From the NCBI GenBank assembly GCA_951802425.1, contig OX637806.1, positions 310,001 through 374,000 of the forward strand: a DNA stretch of 64,000 bases, in the 5' to 3' direction. This DNA comes from Clavaria fumosa. Its lineage: Eukaryota > Basidiomycota > Agaricomycetes > Agaricales > Clavariaceae. The notes beneath the pieces were generated by a model, which searched no databases, was not told where the DNA came from, and worked only from the letters and a program-made list of their open reading frames with translations. Every line of letters begins with the position of its first letter. The first letter of the stretch is position 1. Of the stretch, positions 1-10,830 are shown piece after piece. A program made the position numbers and the translations under genes.

Positions 1-203
1 ACAAAATCTCTGAAGTGCTTGACTCCAAGATCAACAAATGCCGCAGCTGCAAACTCCTATATTTGGTGCAGTGGACTGGATATGAAGGGACTGAGGAGGA
101 AATGTCTTGGTTACCAGCTACAGAACTCGTACACACCTCCGAGGCTGTTTTGGACTTCCATCATGCTTATCTGAACAAGCCTGGACCTCTCAATTCCCTT
201 TAG
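1..203 (+). CDS. Ty3/gypsy (chromovirus) pol C-terminus with chromodomain, partial
   Basis: This is the last ~67 codons of a retrotransposon polyprotein, entering from the left edge and stopping at 201-203. The visible residues follow the chromodomain pattern found at the C-terminus of chromovirus integrases: an EVLDSK start, a LLYLVQW strand, the TGYEGTEEEMSW block and a final helix ending in FHHAYLNKPGP. Such domains are thought to tether the integration complex to histone marks and steer insertion into heterochromatin. Upstream integrase and reverse transcriptase are outside the window. The polypurine tract and LTR at 1936-2678 lie on the same strand and probably belong to the same element, so about 1.7 kb of non-pol sequence separates pol from the 3' LTR. 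Family assignment is firm; coding integrity of the whole element is unknown. Confidence 0.85.
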   Translation, partial: KISEVLDSKINKCRSCKLLYLVQWTGYEGTEEEMSWLPATELVHTSEAVLDFHHAYLNKPGPLNSL

Positions 204-339
204 ACCTTACTCCACTTACTCCGATACCCCAATTTTATTTCCTTTCTATTCTACATACATTCCTCTTCTATATAACTCTGTTCCCTCCAAAAAAAATAAA
301 TAGAATTCTTAGGTATATCCGTCTCTTTTTCCTTGTCCC

Positions 340-610
340 CTTACTCTGTCTTCTCTGAAATTCCAAATACAATATTCCTTACTCTGTTTTCTCTGAAACT
401 CCGAAAGAGCTATTCTCTCTTCTCTCTATTCCTTACTCTGTTTTCTCTGAAACTCCGAAAAAACAATTCTCTCTTCTCTCCATTCCTTTACTCCATTTTC
501 TCTGAAACTCCGAAAAAACAATTCTCTCTCCTCTGTTTCCTTATTCCGCTTTCTCCAAAACTCCGAAAACAAAATTCTTACCTTCTTCTCTGAAAAAAAA
601 CTCTGAATCT
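340..610. repeat. Minisatellite, ~60-bp unit, pyrimidine-rich
   Basis: Four to five imperfect tandem copies of a unit containing TTTTCTCTGAAACTCCGAAA separated by CTCTCTTCTCTCC-like spacers. The open frames across it are by-products of the repeat. The stretch 204-340 and 610-770 is AT-rich and pyrimidine-rich, with no gene seen. Confidence 0.75.
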
Positions 611-1043
611 CTTTCTTCATTTTCTTTTCCTCTCTGTCTTGCCTTACTTATTTTTCCTTTCACTCTGCTTACTTTCACTCAAATTCAAAGATAAAAAAAC
701 AATAAATTTATATATATATAAAAAAAGAAAAACAATAAATAGATATGTAGATTTATTTTATTATTATTTTAGGTGGAGGGGGGCAAGCTGGGCGATGCCT
801 GCAAAATTCCTTTGGGCTTCTCCAGCCCAGACTCCGCTACCACTTCCCCTGCCTCTGCCTCTGCCTCTGCCTCCATCTCCATCTTCTCTGCCTCCTTCTC
901 CTTCCCCTTGCCCTTCTCCATTTCCACCACCTCCACCACCAATTCTCCATCTCCCCCTTCTCTGCTTCTCCCTCCTTCTCCTTCCTCTCCGCCTCTGCCT
1001 TCTCCACCATCTCCATCCTCCTCCCCCACTTCTCCAAAACTCC

Positions 1044-1634
1044 TCAGAGGATCCTCCGATCCTCTGCCACCGCCTTCCACTCCACTGTCACCTCCTTCCT
1101 CCACTCCTCAAGGGCAAACACCCCCCGCACCACATTCACAAAGTGTTCCTCCGCCAACCCCTCCCACGGCATCTGCATCACCGCCCGCTCCTCCTCCTCC
1201 TCCTCCTCCTCCTCCGTGGACCGCTTGGTCCGCGTTGCCTTTGCCCGCTTCTGCTCCAGCCCCTCCGCTTCTCCGCCCCCGCACCTCTGCTTCTCTCCCG
1301 CACAGGCGTTGCAGGCCGTGCCCCACCCCCCACTTGGCCACACACAGGCCACCCCCAACCTCCGACATCGTGTGCACTCCGCATGATCCACCTCCACCTC
1401 TGGCGTCGGGGACTGTTTCCGCCCCATGCCTTGCTCCCGCGCCACCTCCGCCGCCCGCTGCTTGGCCTCCACCGCCCTCGCCCTCTCCAGCTCCTCCTGC
1501 CGCACCTTATCCACTACCTCCTCCTCCCGCCTCCATCGCTCCTCTTCCTCCCTCGCCTTCTTCTCCCTCAACACATTGATTTTCTTCGTGAGGGCCGCAA
1601 TCTCGGGGTCCTTGTCCTCTGCGCAAGGCTGCAT
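1044..1634 (-). CDS. Antisense Zn(II)2Cys6-like ORF inside the gypsy element
   Basis: A 196-aa frame on the strand opposite to pol, lying between the chromodomain and the 3' LTR. Residues ~11-70 are highly charged (Glu/Arg/Lys/Ala) and look like a coiled coil. Residues 87-118 carry six cysteines spaced CX2CX6C-X10-CX2CX6C (Cys 87, 90, 97, 108, 111, 118), which fits the fungal binuclear zinc-cluster consensus. A Glu run follows at ~140-149, encoded by a TCC repeat on the + strand. The frame stops at 1044. A second minus-strand frame (769-1104), rich in Gly/Glu, overlaps the end and could be the original C-terminus after a frameshift or splice. Function is not known; DNA binding is an inference from the cysteine spacing alone. 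It could be a captured host gene or an accessory gene of this retroelement lineage. Confidence 0.55.
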   Translation of the reverse strand: MQPCAEDKDPEIAALTKKINVLREKKAREEEERWRREEEVVDKVRQEELERARAVEAKQRAAEVAREQGMGRKQSPTPEVEVDHAECTRCRRLGVACVWPSGGWGTACNACAGEKQRCGGGEAEGLEQKRAKATRTKRSTEEEEEEEEERAVMQMPWEGLAEEHFVNVVRGVFALEEWRKEVTVEWKAVAEDRRIL

Positions 1635-1935
1635 GGGGATGGCGATGACGGGTCATGGGTGGGGTCAAGAGGGGCGGCTGGAACCTGCTCTGGGCGTCAA
1701 CTGGTTGTTGGACATGAAGTTGTTAAAAGAAAAAAAAAATGCCTGTGTTAGGGGCAAGTGATGATGGTGACAGGTGAAGGAAAAGAAAAAAGTGGAGTAC
1801 ACCGCACACATTGTTTTAACCCCCCAAAAAAATTTCGGACTCCAATTGAATGCACTGTGAAACTCCAGTGCTAACTTGTTATGGACAACACATGTTCATG
1901 CAGAGTTTAGCCACAGGGTCTCAGGGGTTCAACCT

Positions 1936-2678
1936 AAGAGGGGGATACTGTTATGACCCCATCCGATCACATAAGCACGATCCCCACTCTGGACTCCGGA
2001 CTCTGGACCAACTTCAGCCATCTCCAATCTGCTCCTCCACTCCTCTGCATCCTCCGCTCCACACCTCCCTCAGACTTTGTTCTGCTGTACTTCGGACCTT
2101 TTGGACTTCATTCTAGAATCTTCTCCCTCCATCCCCTTGTTCTGTTTACCATTGAGAGGATACCCTTGACCCATGGGAGTTATTTTTGTTGTTATTTCTT
2201 TGTTCCATGAAAATTGCACAGGCACTTGTGGTGAAACTCTCCTAGTAATTTGATATGTACATTGTTTCACATTGCTCCTATACTCTGTCCTTGCAGTATA
2301 AGTTCCCACCTGTATCTCCCTGCTCCTCAGTTTGAATATTAACGTTTCTTGATCCTAAACATCTCTGAGCTTTCATCCTCATCATCCTCGATGTTCTCCA
2401 CGTCATCCAACCAACTCCGAGCAACTCCAGCAGACTCTGATCAACTTCGGAGTTTGATTTATGTTCTGATTCTCTCTTGGGTATTGTTTCTGTTTGATAA
2501 ATAGGGACATGTATATACATGGTGGCACAACACATATGTTGAGGCTGCAGTCCCATAAGTCTCCTCCTTCTTGTTTACTTCTCCATTTCTCTGATATCAG
2601 ACTCCGATCAGACTCTGATAGAACATCTCCACTCTGCTCCACTAACCCCTTTGCTACTAACCTGTTAGGACCATGACA
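1936..2678 (+). mobile_element. Polypurine tract and LTR of gypsy-like element (LTR family A)
   Basis: The purine run AAGAGGGGGA at 1936-1945 precedes a TG start at 1949, and the repeat ends CATGACA near 2678 (CACA at 2680 is equally possible), giving an LTR of about 730 bp. The same PPT-TGT(T/C)ATG(A/G)CCC junction recurs at 9047-9066. A core with GGGACATGTATA, a GTGGCACAAC block and a GAGGC(C/T)(G/A)CAGTCCC block is shared with the LTRs ending near 9880 and 47,815. The segment from 2096 to the end also aligns by eye with 47,221-47,815. Position and orientation fit the 3' LTR of the element whose pol ends at 203. Confidence 0.75.
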
Positions 2679-2689
2679 CAGGCCCTAAC

Positions 2690-3280
2690 ACTGCCTCAGG
2701 CTGGTCAATGCCACTGCTGCTGCTGCTGCCTGGTCATTTCAGCCATACCACTGCCTGGTCAATGCCACTGCCACCGCCACCTGGTCAATGCTGCCGCCAC
2801 TGCTGCCACCACTGCCACTGCCTGGTTGATGCCACCGCTGCTGCTGCCTGGTCAACGCTGCCACTGCCACCTGGTCATTGCTGCCGCCTGGTCGTTGCCA
2901 CCACCACTGCTGCCTGCCTGGTCATTGCCACCGCCACCGCCACCTGCCTGGTTGATGCTGCTGCTGCTGCCTGGTCGATCCTGCCACTGCTGCCTGGTCA
3001 TTGCTGCCGCCACCTGGTCAATGCCACCACTGCCTAGTCATTGCCACCGCCGCCGCCACCGCTGCCCAGTCATTGCCACCGCCGCCACCGCCGCCTGGTC
3101 GATGCCACCACCACCTGGTTGTTGCTGCCGCCGCCTGGTCGATGCTGCCGCCACTGCCTGGTTGTTGCCGCCGCCGCATGGTCATTGCCACTGCTGCCTG
3201 GTTGTTGCCACTGCCACCACTGCCTGGTTGATGCCGCTGCTGCTGCCTGGTTGTTGCTGCCACTGCCACTGCACCTGGTT
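2690..3280. repeat. Minisatellite with CCTGGTC/TTGCCACCGCC-type units
   Basis: Roughly 590 bp made of variable-length units of CTGCCTGGTCATTGCCAC followed by CCGCCGCC or TGCTGCTG trinucleotide runs. It begins directly after the LTR end. All six frames stay largely open because of the trinucleotide content; none is a credible gene. Confidence 0.85.
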
Positions 3281-3904
3281 GGTGTCAGGATCCACCCATT
3301 TTTCCTTATCCAAATCAACCCTATTAGCACCCATGAGCCTCCTGACACTCCTCTACAACCTCACGAACTACCCTGCACCCTTCCAAAACCCGCCATCCTC
3401 CTTTGGAAGCCTCTCTGACCTCCCCTGCCTTCACACAACACTCACAACCACCATGCCATACTTGTGATGCCTCTCTCTGCCTCACCCATGCATATACTTT
3501 GTCCAAACCCACCATCTTGATGCACGACACACTGTTGCACATCCTCTTCAGCTGGCATGTGACTTGCCATGTGGCACCCCCAGCACTACCACTACCAATG
3601 CTAATACCATTACCAGCATTACAGCCATTACCTGCATTATCAGTGTTACCCACATGACTTCCCGCCCAAGGTCACCTGCATCACCCATGTCACCAGCATC
3701 ACCCATGTGACTGCTCTTATGACCTCCTGACCTTAATGCTCAAATGTGCCACCAATGGTCAGCTGTATATACCTTTCAAATTATGCTCCCCTTCTTCTCC
3801 CCAGTAGTCTATAACTAAGTTGCTTATGATCCAAGAATCCCCCCATAGTTATAGTTACATATATGCTTATTTAACTAGGTTGCAACTCATGACCAGTCAT
3901 CCTC
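3281..3904. other. Intergenic repeat-region DNA, no gene seen
   Basis: Only degenerate ACCA/ATTACC-type low-complexity sequence around 3580-3660. No recognisable coding block. Confidence 0.5.
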
Positions 3905-4920
3905 ATGACTGTTATGGATCTGGTACTGTCTATGAATAGGATTGAGTCATCAGGAGTCAGACTGACTCAAACCCTTTCCCAATCTATTCATAGTCTAACC
4001 TACAGGACTAGTAGGTTACTCAGTTCCACACCTTCCTGCCAAATGTATTATAACCATTCCATTCAGCAAGGTATTGCTTTGGGCTGATATTATTATTTCA
4101 GTAACCTAAGCATTGATAACTTATGGCCTTAGCTACTAACCCCTATGAGCCTGCCCCAACTTAGTGCTAGTCCACAGGTTGGTACCATAGCTGACCAGTC
4201 TACAGATATCACACACTTAAGCCAAGTCAGTGTAAATAGGTCATAGAAAGAATGGTAAATAGCCAGTTAATCAAGCAAAGGAAAAACAAGCCAAAGGAAT
4301 CAAGAGTCTTGGCCTGTACTCAGGCTGAGACAGGGGAGGGGCTTACATAAGTGGACACAATAGGTGCAAGAGCAGGCTTAAGTAAATGTGAACTATACAG
4401 TGGTAAGCTGGAGACTAGGTATGGGAGAGCTTGGGTCAGACAAGTGGTGACACTCGTCCGAGCCAAGCTGGGTGTGCTGGGGGAGCGACAGTACCACCGA
4501 GCGACAACGAAACCAGCCACCAAAGAGTAAGCTTTAAGAAAGGGAGCAGAGGGTGGGTAATGCAAGGAGAGGTGATGTGTCAGGTGTGGGGGAGGAATGG
4601 GGAGTCTGGGGAGAGGGGTAAGGAGGGCAAGGACATTATATGTAGGCACAGGAAGGGGAGCATGATGTCATCTGGGACTGCGAGATGCGATGGATCGCGA
4701 GGAGTAGAGGGTGGCACGTGAGGCCTTCGTTGGCCAAGACAACGCGTTCTTGTCACACTCATGTGACCGAACCCTCCCGATTCTCCTGATTTTCTAGACC
4801 ATTCTACCTCTATAAACCTTTGCATAATTCCCAGCAGTTCCTTAGTTATTCACTAACTTACTCTATGAACACAGTAGTACTATATACAGTACAATACCTT
4901 GTACAACATACTAAAATATT
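3905..4920 (+). mobile_element. LTR-like dispersed repeat, copy 1
   Basis: It starts at a TGTTATGGATCTGGTACTG motif near 3909. The first ~320 bp (to ~4225) and the last ~75 bp (4836-4910) match, in reverse complement, the block at 9883-10277. About 600 bp in the middle are absent from the second copy. A TATA-like CTATAAACC motif lies at ~4811. The shape suggests an LTR of about 1 kb, but the outer 3' boundary is not certain. No protein is encoded. Confidence 0.5.
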
Positions 4921-6575
4921 CATATCTCATTCAATACTTACTGCACCAAAGGGAGCCGGCACAGGGCGGCAGTCCCAAAGCATGGGTACCTCTGGATATT
5001 AAAATCATCTGACCAGACAAGGTCCTTAGTCAGTAATTACCATATTTCATTTCTTTGGTTTCAATCACTGGGGATTGTGGGGACAGACCCCACAAACACC
5101 CCTGATCACTTGGGCATTGTCCTGCAGTGCTCCCCATCTCGATTGTGTCATTATTTCATCCATAGCTCCTCATCACTCCCTGTAATGATCAAATGATACC
5201 TATCTTGATCAATCTATACTGCACTTAGTCCTACCCTAAGCCTAATAAGTCCTAGGGTGTCCCCAGTCCCAAAGGAGAAAGGGGGAGGGGCAAGGGATTG
5301 TGCTCAAACACCTACAGGAGCACAATCCTCTATCACGGAGGAGCACCCCAAAAAAGGAAATTCTGCCTTCCCAATGTGGCTACTGTGGGAATGAGCCATG
5401 CCATTGGCCCCCAATCACCTGATCAAGGCCTGATCACAATCAGTTACCCCACAATGTCATTGTGCTGCAGACTTGCACCCATGAGTCGCAGCTGCGTAGC
5501 TTAACCACATCTGCTCCGTCCCTCTTGCAAACTTGCAGGTATGTCCTTACATACCCTCTCTACACTTCTGTCTATTCAGATTTCCAAACTAAGAGGTGTT
5601 CCCAGCATAATTTCGATAATACTTAGATACAGGCTTCTACAACACTAGAACTAGATTTAATAACTAAGTAATGGTTCTCCTGGCTTGCAACTATGGACTT
5701 AAGGGTGATAAGCAAGTGGAAATCCAATGGTATAAGCCGCTTCTTTGTGCGGTTCTTCATTCTTGCTATAGAGCCTTCTCTTTCCTTCCAAGTACTATCC
5801 TTGTGTTCTCATTCATCCAGCTAGGTTAAATCTGCTTGGTTTCCATGAATATTGTTACATAGAACAGATGTAGAGTAGAGGGCCATGTTCACAGACTAAT
5901 GAGATGCATTTCTTGAAAACTTAAGGTGGAAGGAACAACTACATATGGCATAGTGTGGTATTGATACATTCTCCTAACAGTGACCTTACCTATGCTTTCC
6001 TTACCCCTCACAACCTTAGTGGAACATGCATACAGTTACTATATGACTATACATACCCTGTACTACTATAGTTCCATCGCTTAGCAACCACTGTACTTTT
6101 CCTAAATAGTTATACTCTCAGCATGTACATATATAAGTCTTGCATGTACTTACAGTACTGTAGACTTGATATTGATGCACTTTGGTTTAAGCTTGAGGCT
6201 ATTACACCCTTTTAGCTTGGGACCATTGTGATTGATAGATCTTGTCTCACTTGGTGACCTCAAGAACACCAAGACACATCCTGCTTTCTTCTAACTCATT
6301 CTCCACAGTTGTATAAACTCATGTGCCTAAGTATTCTCTCTATATCATCTTGGTACTGACTTCTGGATCCCCACAGGTTCTCTCATCAGTTGGCAAAGTC
6401 ATTGCCTTCACCAATACACTTTTCAACATTGTCACAACCACTCACAACCTTCTCAACAGCATCCTCTCTTCTCTAACTTGTCTATTTCTCTTCCTATGCT
6501 CTGTCTGTCAACTTCACAACCTTCTCTCCTTCTCCCAACTTGTCTTTTCTTGTCCTTAAACTTCATCAGATGCCT
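4921..6575. other. Intergenic, AT-rich, no gene seen
   Basis: No conserved protein block, RNA gene or clear repeat boundary recognised. The short open frames here have no coding character. Confidence 0.5.
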
Positions 6576-6579
6576 TTGC

Positions 6580-6888
6580 AACCTTCTGGGACTGAGCATT
6601 CTTGATTATACTCAACAGTTGGTTGGTCTTAGTGAGTTTACAGGACTGGTCACCAATGAATTGAGCTTCAGTGCTATTTACAAGATGGGACAGGCCCTAA
6701 CACAAGGGCTTGCTGACTGCATCAAAGACCAGTTTCGGTACACAAGTCAAGAGCAGGAGTTCACTGGACTCTGCCAGCAAGCTTTGGCCTTCGACGAGTG
6801 GTACTGGCAATGCAAGGAGGAACAAGGCTGCTTTCTGATGTCTGTCCAATATGGAAAGCCAGTCAATGATGTGAATTCCTTGCAATAG
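6580..6888 (+). pseudogene. Retrotransposon gag fragment
   Basis: About 95 residues resemble the C-terminal half of a gypsy gag domain: a KMGQALTQGLADCIKDQF block, where family members carry a 'fyrGLa.RIKDe' motif, followed by a GLCQQALAFDEWYW block that matches the usual helix before the linker to the zinc knuckle. The N-terminal gag half, the zinc knuckle and pol are missing, so this is a remnant. It could belong to the same insertion as the LTR at 9060, which lies in the same orientation, but the intervening 2.1 kb gives no supporting pol sequence. Confidence 0.55.
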
Positions 6889-8640
6889 AGTATTGTAATT
6901 ACAATAAATAGCTATTGCAAGAGATGACTGTAAGTGTATTGCAAGACATGACAATACAGCCTCTGTGACAACTGTGATGTGCTTGTCCCAAAGTGGACAA
7001 TAGCCATGCAATATATTACAATACATGTCCCTTTCAGGCCTGCCCTGCACACTCAGCCAGTAAGCCAGAATAGGAATGCTGGTCAAACAATGGCAAACAA
7101 AATATGCTAAAAATAAAAACAAAAACTCGAAATTGAGCAGCCCTGTGCCTGGTCCCTCAGGTACAGGCTACCAATCAGGCATAGCTGCTTTTGGTAAGCT
7201 GCTATGACTGTGGGAAAAAATTGCATGGCTTGCAAAATATGACTTTTTATACACCAAAAAATTGGCAAAAATCAGGAGATTCCAAATCTGGACACCCCAC
7301 ATTTGTATCTGCCTTGGTTCAGTGTCAATTCACAAAATACACAGAAAATATTCATTTTCTACAATTCTGCAGTACTCTGCAGTACTCTGGCTTGAAAATG
7401 GATAGTGGAGGATACACACACTACCTGTGGACATATGGGGAGGGTGTAGATTAGTTTAACAACCCACCCACCATCTCTGTCACCTCCCTGGAATCCATTA
7501 CTAGGAATTAGGGTTATTGGCCTGGGAGCATGACTATTTGTTATATTGCAAATTCCAGCCATCAGACTACACCTTATGACATCTAATACAATTTGGTGCA
7601 GAACTACAGATTCCCCATGTCTATTTTCCCAAAAATCTCAAAATCTCTCCCCAGACAGTCCCCTTTGTCAAATCACATATTCATGTGGTCTGATAGCTGA
7701 CAAGGTATGCATGAATACATGTTCAAAGTTTGGTGAAGTTAGGCCAAGTTCTCAGGAAGATAGCCCAGAATGTGTCTTTTGGAGGACAGTCTAAAGTGTA
7801 GGCAAGAACACAGGCAAGGATAGTGTTGCCATGGTCCAGTTTGGTCCAGTTTGGTCCAGTTTATGTTGGTTTCTTCCAAATATAGAAAGCTGAGCAGAGT
7901 GGAACCAATCAAGATAGTGTGACAAGTGCATTGAAATGGTTACAAGTGACTCAAGTCATGGTTAAACTACCAAAAAAGGAAGCATGGGAATGTCACATCT
8001 GCAGCTCCCCAAAGTCAGCCATGAGCCCTGCTACAAAGGCATTGACATCCTCTGGAACATGTAAACTATCCTCCATCAACTCCTCTAGCTCTCTCAACTC
8101 ACACTCAGCTGATCCACCTGACTGAAGTCCAGTTCCTTCCCATCCTGGATCAAAAATTTCAAAAGTTGTAATGCCTCCATGAGGTCTGGTTTGATTTGAC
8201 TTTGCCATGGTGCCATGGTCACCTTTGCTGATGAAAAAATTCACTCACAAGGGACAGATGATGCTTGTATAGGTAAAATATCCAGACTGAGCATGAAGAG
8301 AGTTGGATAGTGGAACTGATTTTCCTTCTTGTGTGCCAGCTAACACATAAATAGTCATTTCAATTGCTTACCTGCCAGAAGCAGAGCAAGCTGGTGCTGG
8401 TGCTTCAGTCATTCAAGTAACACTTGACCTCAACTATTAAATCTTGTGATTCAAGCAGGCTTTCTTGATGTAGACCAAGGAGTTGGTGTGCTCTTGATTG
8501 GGCATTGAGAGTGGTGGCAGGTGGTGCACATCATTCTTGGCCTGTAGTAACCTGCTCATTAAGTTGATTGAAGATTGGCTGAAGCTGCTGAATTGTTAGT
8601 ACACATAACCATGAGTGAGAATAGACTTACCTGTTGCATA
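6889..8640. other. Intergenic repeat-region DNA, no gene seen
   Basis: Contains a small array of three GGTCCAGTTT units at ~7831-7862. An 83-aa minus frame (7993-8244) was not recognised and has no supporting context. Confidence 0.5.
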
Positions 8641-9003
8641 AGTTCCTGCTTTTCCGATGCTGATTCTGCCCCTCCACACTCTGCGCCTCCATACCTTCAC
8701 ACCTCTGCTCCAAAACTCAAACTCCAATTTCCTCACCTCTACACTCTGCTCCAAAACTCTGAAACTCCAATTCCACACCTCTGCTTCTCTCTGATTCCTC
8801 CTGCCACCCTTCTGCTCCCTGTGCACCTCCACTCTGAACCTCCAAAACTCCGATTGGCTCAGCTCCACACCCCCACTCCACATCTCTGACACCTTCTGAC
8901 ACATCTGCACCATCTCCAACCTGCTCCATACCTCTGACTCCAACTCCAGCTCCAGTTCCACCCTCTCCAACCCCACCTCCAACTCCAACTCTCTCCAACC
9001 CAC
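8640..9003. repeat. CTCCAACTC/CTCTGCTCC-rich low-complexity leader to LTR
   Basis: Pyrimidine-rich array of CTCCAAAACTC and CTCCAACTCCAG words directly upstream of a polypurine tract. It parallels the repetitive pyrimidine-rich stretch upstream of the LTR at 1949. Open frames on the minus strand (Glu/Leu/Val/Trp-rich) reflect the repeat and are not called. Confidence 0.55.
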
Positions 9004-9046
9004 ACAGTGAAATACAGCAACCTAAGGGTCTTGAGGGCTCAACCCT

Positions 9047-9882
9047 AAGAGGGGGATACTGTCATGGCCCTATCCAGTCACCTAATCACCTCTGAAACAC
9101 CTCTGAAACACCTCCAAAATACCTCCAATGCATCTCTGCTCCAACTCTGACACCTCTGCTCTGACTCTGAGATCTCTGCTCCATCTCCACTCCATCTCTG
9201 CTCCAGCTCTGAAAGTCCAGACCAGACTTTTGTTGGACTTCATTATTGGACTTTTGGACTGAATGGACCTTGTTTCTAGCATGTTCCTTGGTGCTAGTCC
9301 TTGGTTAGCAACCTATGGGACAATGCCCACTACCCATGGGAACATATTCTTTGTCTTACATGTATCACATCTATGCTTTCTCACTCCTCAGGTGAAAGTA
9401 CTATGGATATTTGATATACTCATGTTTCACAGTTAGCCCTATGCCCTACCCTAGTAGCATATAAACCCCCATGTATCTCCATGATCCTCAGTTCAAATAT
9501 TAACATTATTTCTGGTCCTGGTCACTTGGTCCATGCATTAAGGGACTTCATCCTCACTGTTCTCAACAGTCCCAACAAGTTCTGCAAAACTCTGGTGGAC
9601 TCAGATGGACTCTGGGCAATTTCCCCCCAGACTTTGTCCTTCCTTGTCCTGGAAAGCAAAGTACCAGCAAGGTTAAATTGGGACATGTATACATGTGGTG
9701 GCACAACCCATAAGTTGAGGCCACAGTCCCTCCCTTGACCCTCTAGCTTTTCCTTTGTGTAGAGGAGAGCTTCCCACACAACTCCAATCCAGACTCTGAC
9801 CAGACTCCACTCTGCTCCAGCTTCACCTTTGCCCTTTTGCCTCCTCTACACTACCTCTTTGCAGCAAAGCATCAGATTTTAA
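9047..9882 (+). mobile_element. Polypurine tract and LTR (family A relative), 3' end lost
   Basis: AAGAGGGGGATAC is followed by a TGTCATGGCCC start at 9060. The LTR keeps the shared core at 9682-9732 (GGGACATGTATA, then GTGGCACAACC and GAGGCCACAGTCCC). Its expected CATGACA end is missing: homology stops around 9880, exactly where the inverted LTR-like repeat (9883-10277) begins, so the end was probably removed by that insertion or recombination. Confidence 0.6.
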
Positions 9883-10277
9883 CAATTGTACTGTACATGG
9901 TACTGCTATGTTCATAGAGTAAGTTAGTGAATAACTAAGGAACCACTGAGAGTTGCTTAAGTGTGTATATCTGTGGACTGGTCAGCCATTGAGCCATGGT
10001 GCCAACCTGTGGGCTGCCACTAGGCTGGGGCAGACTCATGGAGGTCAGTGGCTAAGGCCATAGCTTATCAACACTTAGGTTACTGAAATAATAATATTAG
10101 ATCAAAGCAATACCTTGTTGAATGGATTGGCTACAGTACATTTAACGGGAAGGTATGGAACTGGCTAGCTTACTAGTCCTGTAGGCTGAACTGTAGATGG
10201 AATTGAGGAGTTGTCTGAGTCAGTCTGACTCCCAATGACTCATTTCTATTTGCATCCAGTACCAGATCTATAACAAC
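9883..10277 (-). mobile_element. LTR-like dispersed repeat, copy 2 (inverted)
   Basis: Reverse-complement counterpart of 3905-4225 joined directly to that of 4836-4910. The ~600-bp middle of copy 1 is missing. Matching landmarks include the GGATTGAGTCA-type region, the AATAATATTA-type block and the GTGAATAACTAAGGAAC block. Together with copy 1 it brackets ~5 kb of repeat DNA as an inverted pair. Confidence 0.55.
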
Positions 10278-10830
10278 AACACAGCAGCAACCATGACAGC
10301 AGCAGAGTCTGAGCAGATGACAACAGCAGCTGCAACAACTACAATAATGACAACAATGGCAGTGGCTGACAATGGCAGCAGCTGGGGCTGCAGCATGCAG
10401 TGGCAATGGCCCAAGCCCCCAACAGTGGTCACAGACCAATGGTGGAGACTGGGGCCATTGGTAGCAGCTGGCAGCAAGGGCAGGGCAGGAGCAGTGGGGT
10501 AGGGAGTGGGTGGCAGGTGGTGGCAGAAGGGCAGGCAGCAGGTGACAGTAGGGCAGGGAGCAGGAGCAGCAGGGGCAGAGCATAGCAGTAGTGCATGGAA
10601 TGGCAGCAGCAGCAGGGCAGGAGCAGCAGGGTGGGGAGTGGGTGCAGGTAGTGGCAGAAGGGTGGGTGGCACATGGCAGAAGTGTGGGCAGCACATGGCA
10701 GAAGGGCAGGCGGCAGGTGGCAGCAGCAGGGCAGGCAGCAGGCATCAGTGAGCAGGATGCATGATGGCAAGGGGGATGCATGAGGGTGGGTGGGGGGATG
10801 CATGATGTGTGGTGGCAGAGGGTTGCATGG
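10278..10830. repeat. GGCAGCAGG/CAGCAG low-complexity array
   Basis: Irregular tandem words GGGCAGG, CAGCAGG, GGTGGCAG and TGGCAGAAG over ~500 bp. Long open frames on both strands (Ala/His/Pro-rich on -, Gly/Ser/Ala-rich on +) come from this composition. Confidence 0.7.

Noticed and set aside
2673..3467. 264-aa frame rich in Cys, Leu, Pro and His
   Set aside because: Produced by the GCC/TGC trinucleotide minisatellite; no start context or conserved block.
7993..8244. 83-aa minus frame (MNFFISKGDHG...)
   Set aside because: No family resemblance, repeat-region context, and no neighbouring gene structure.
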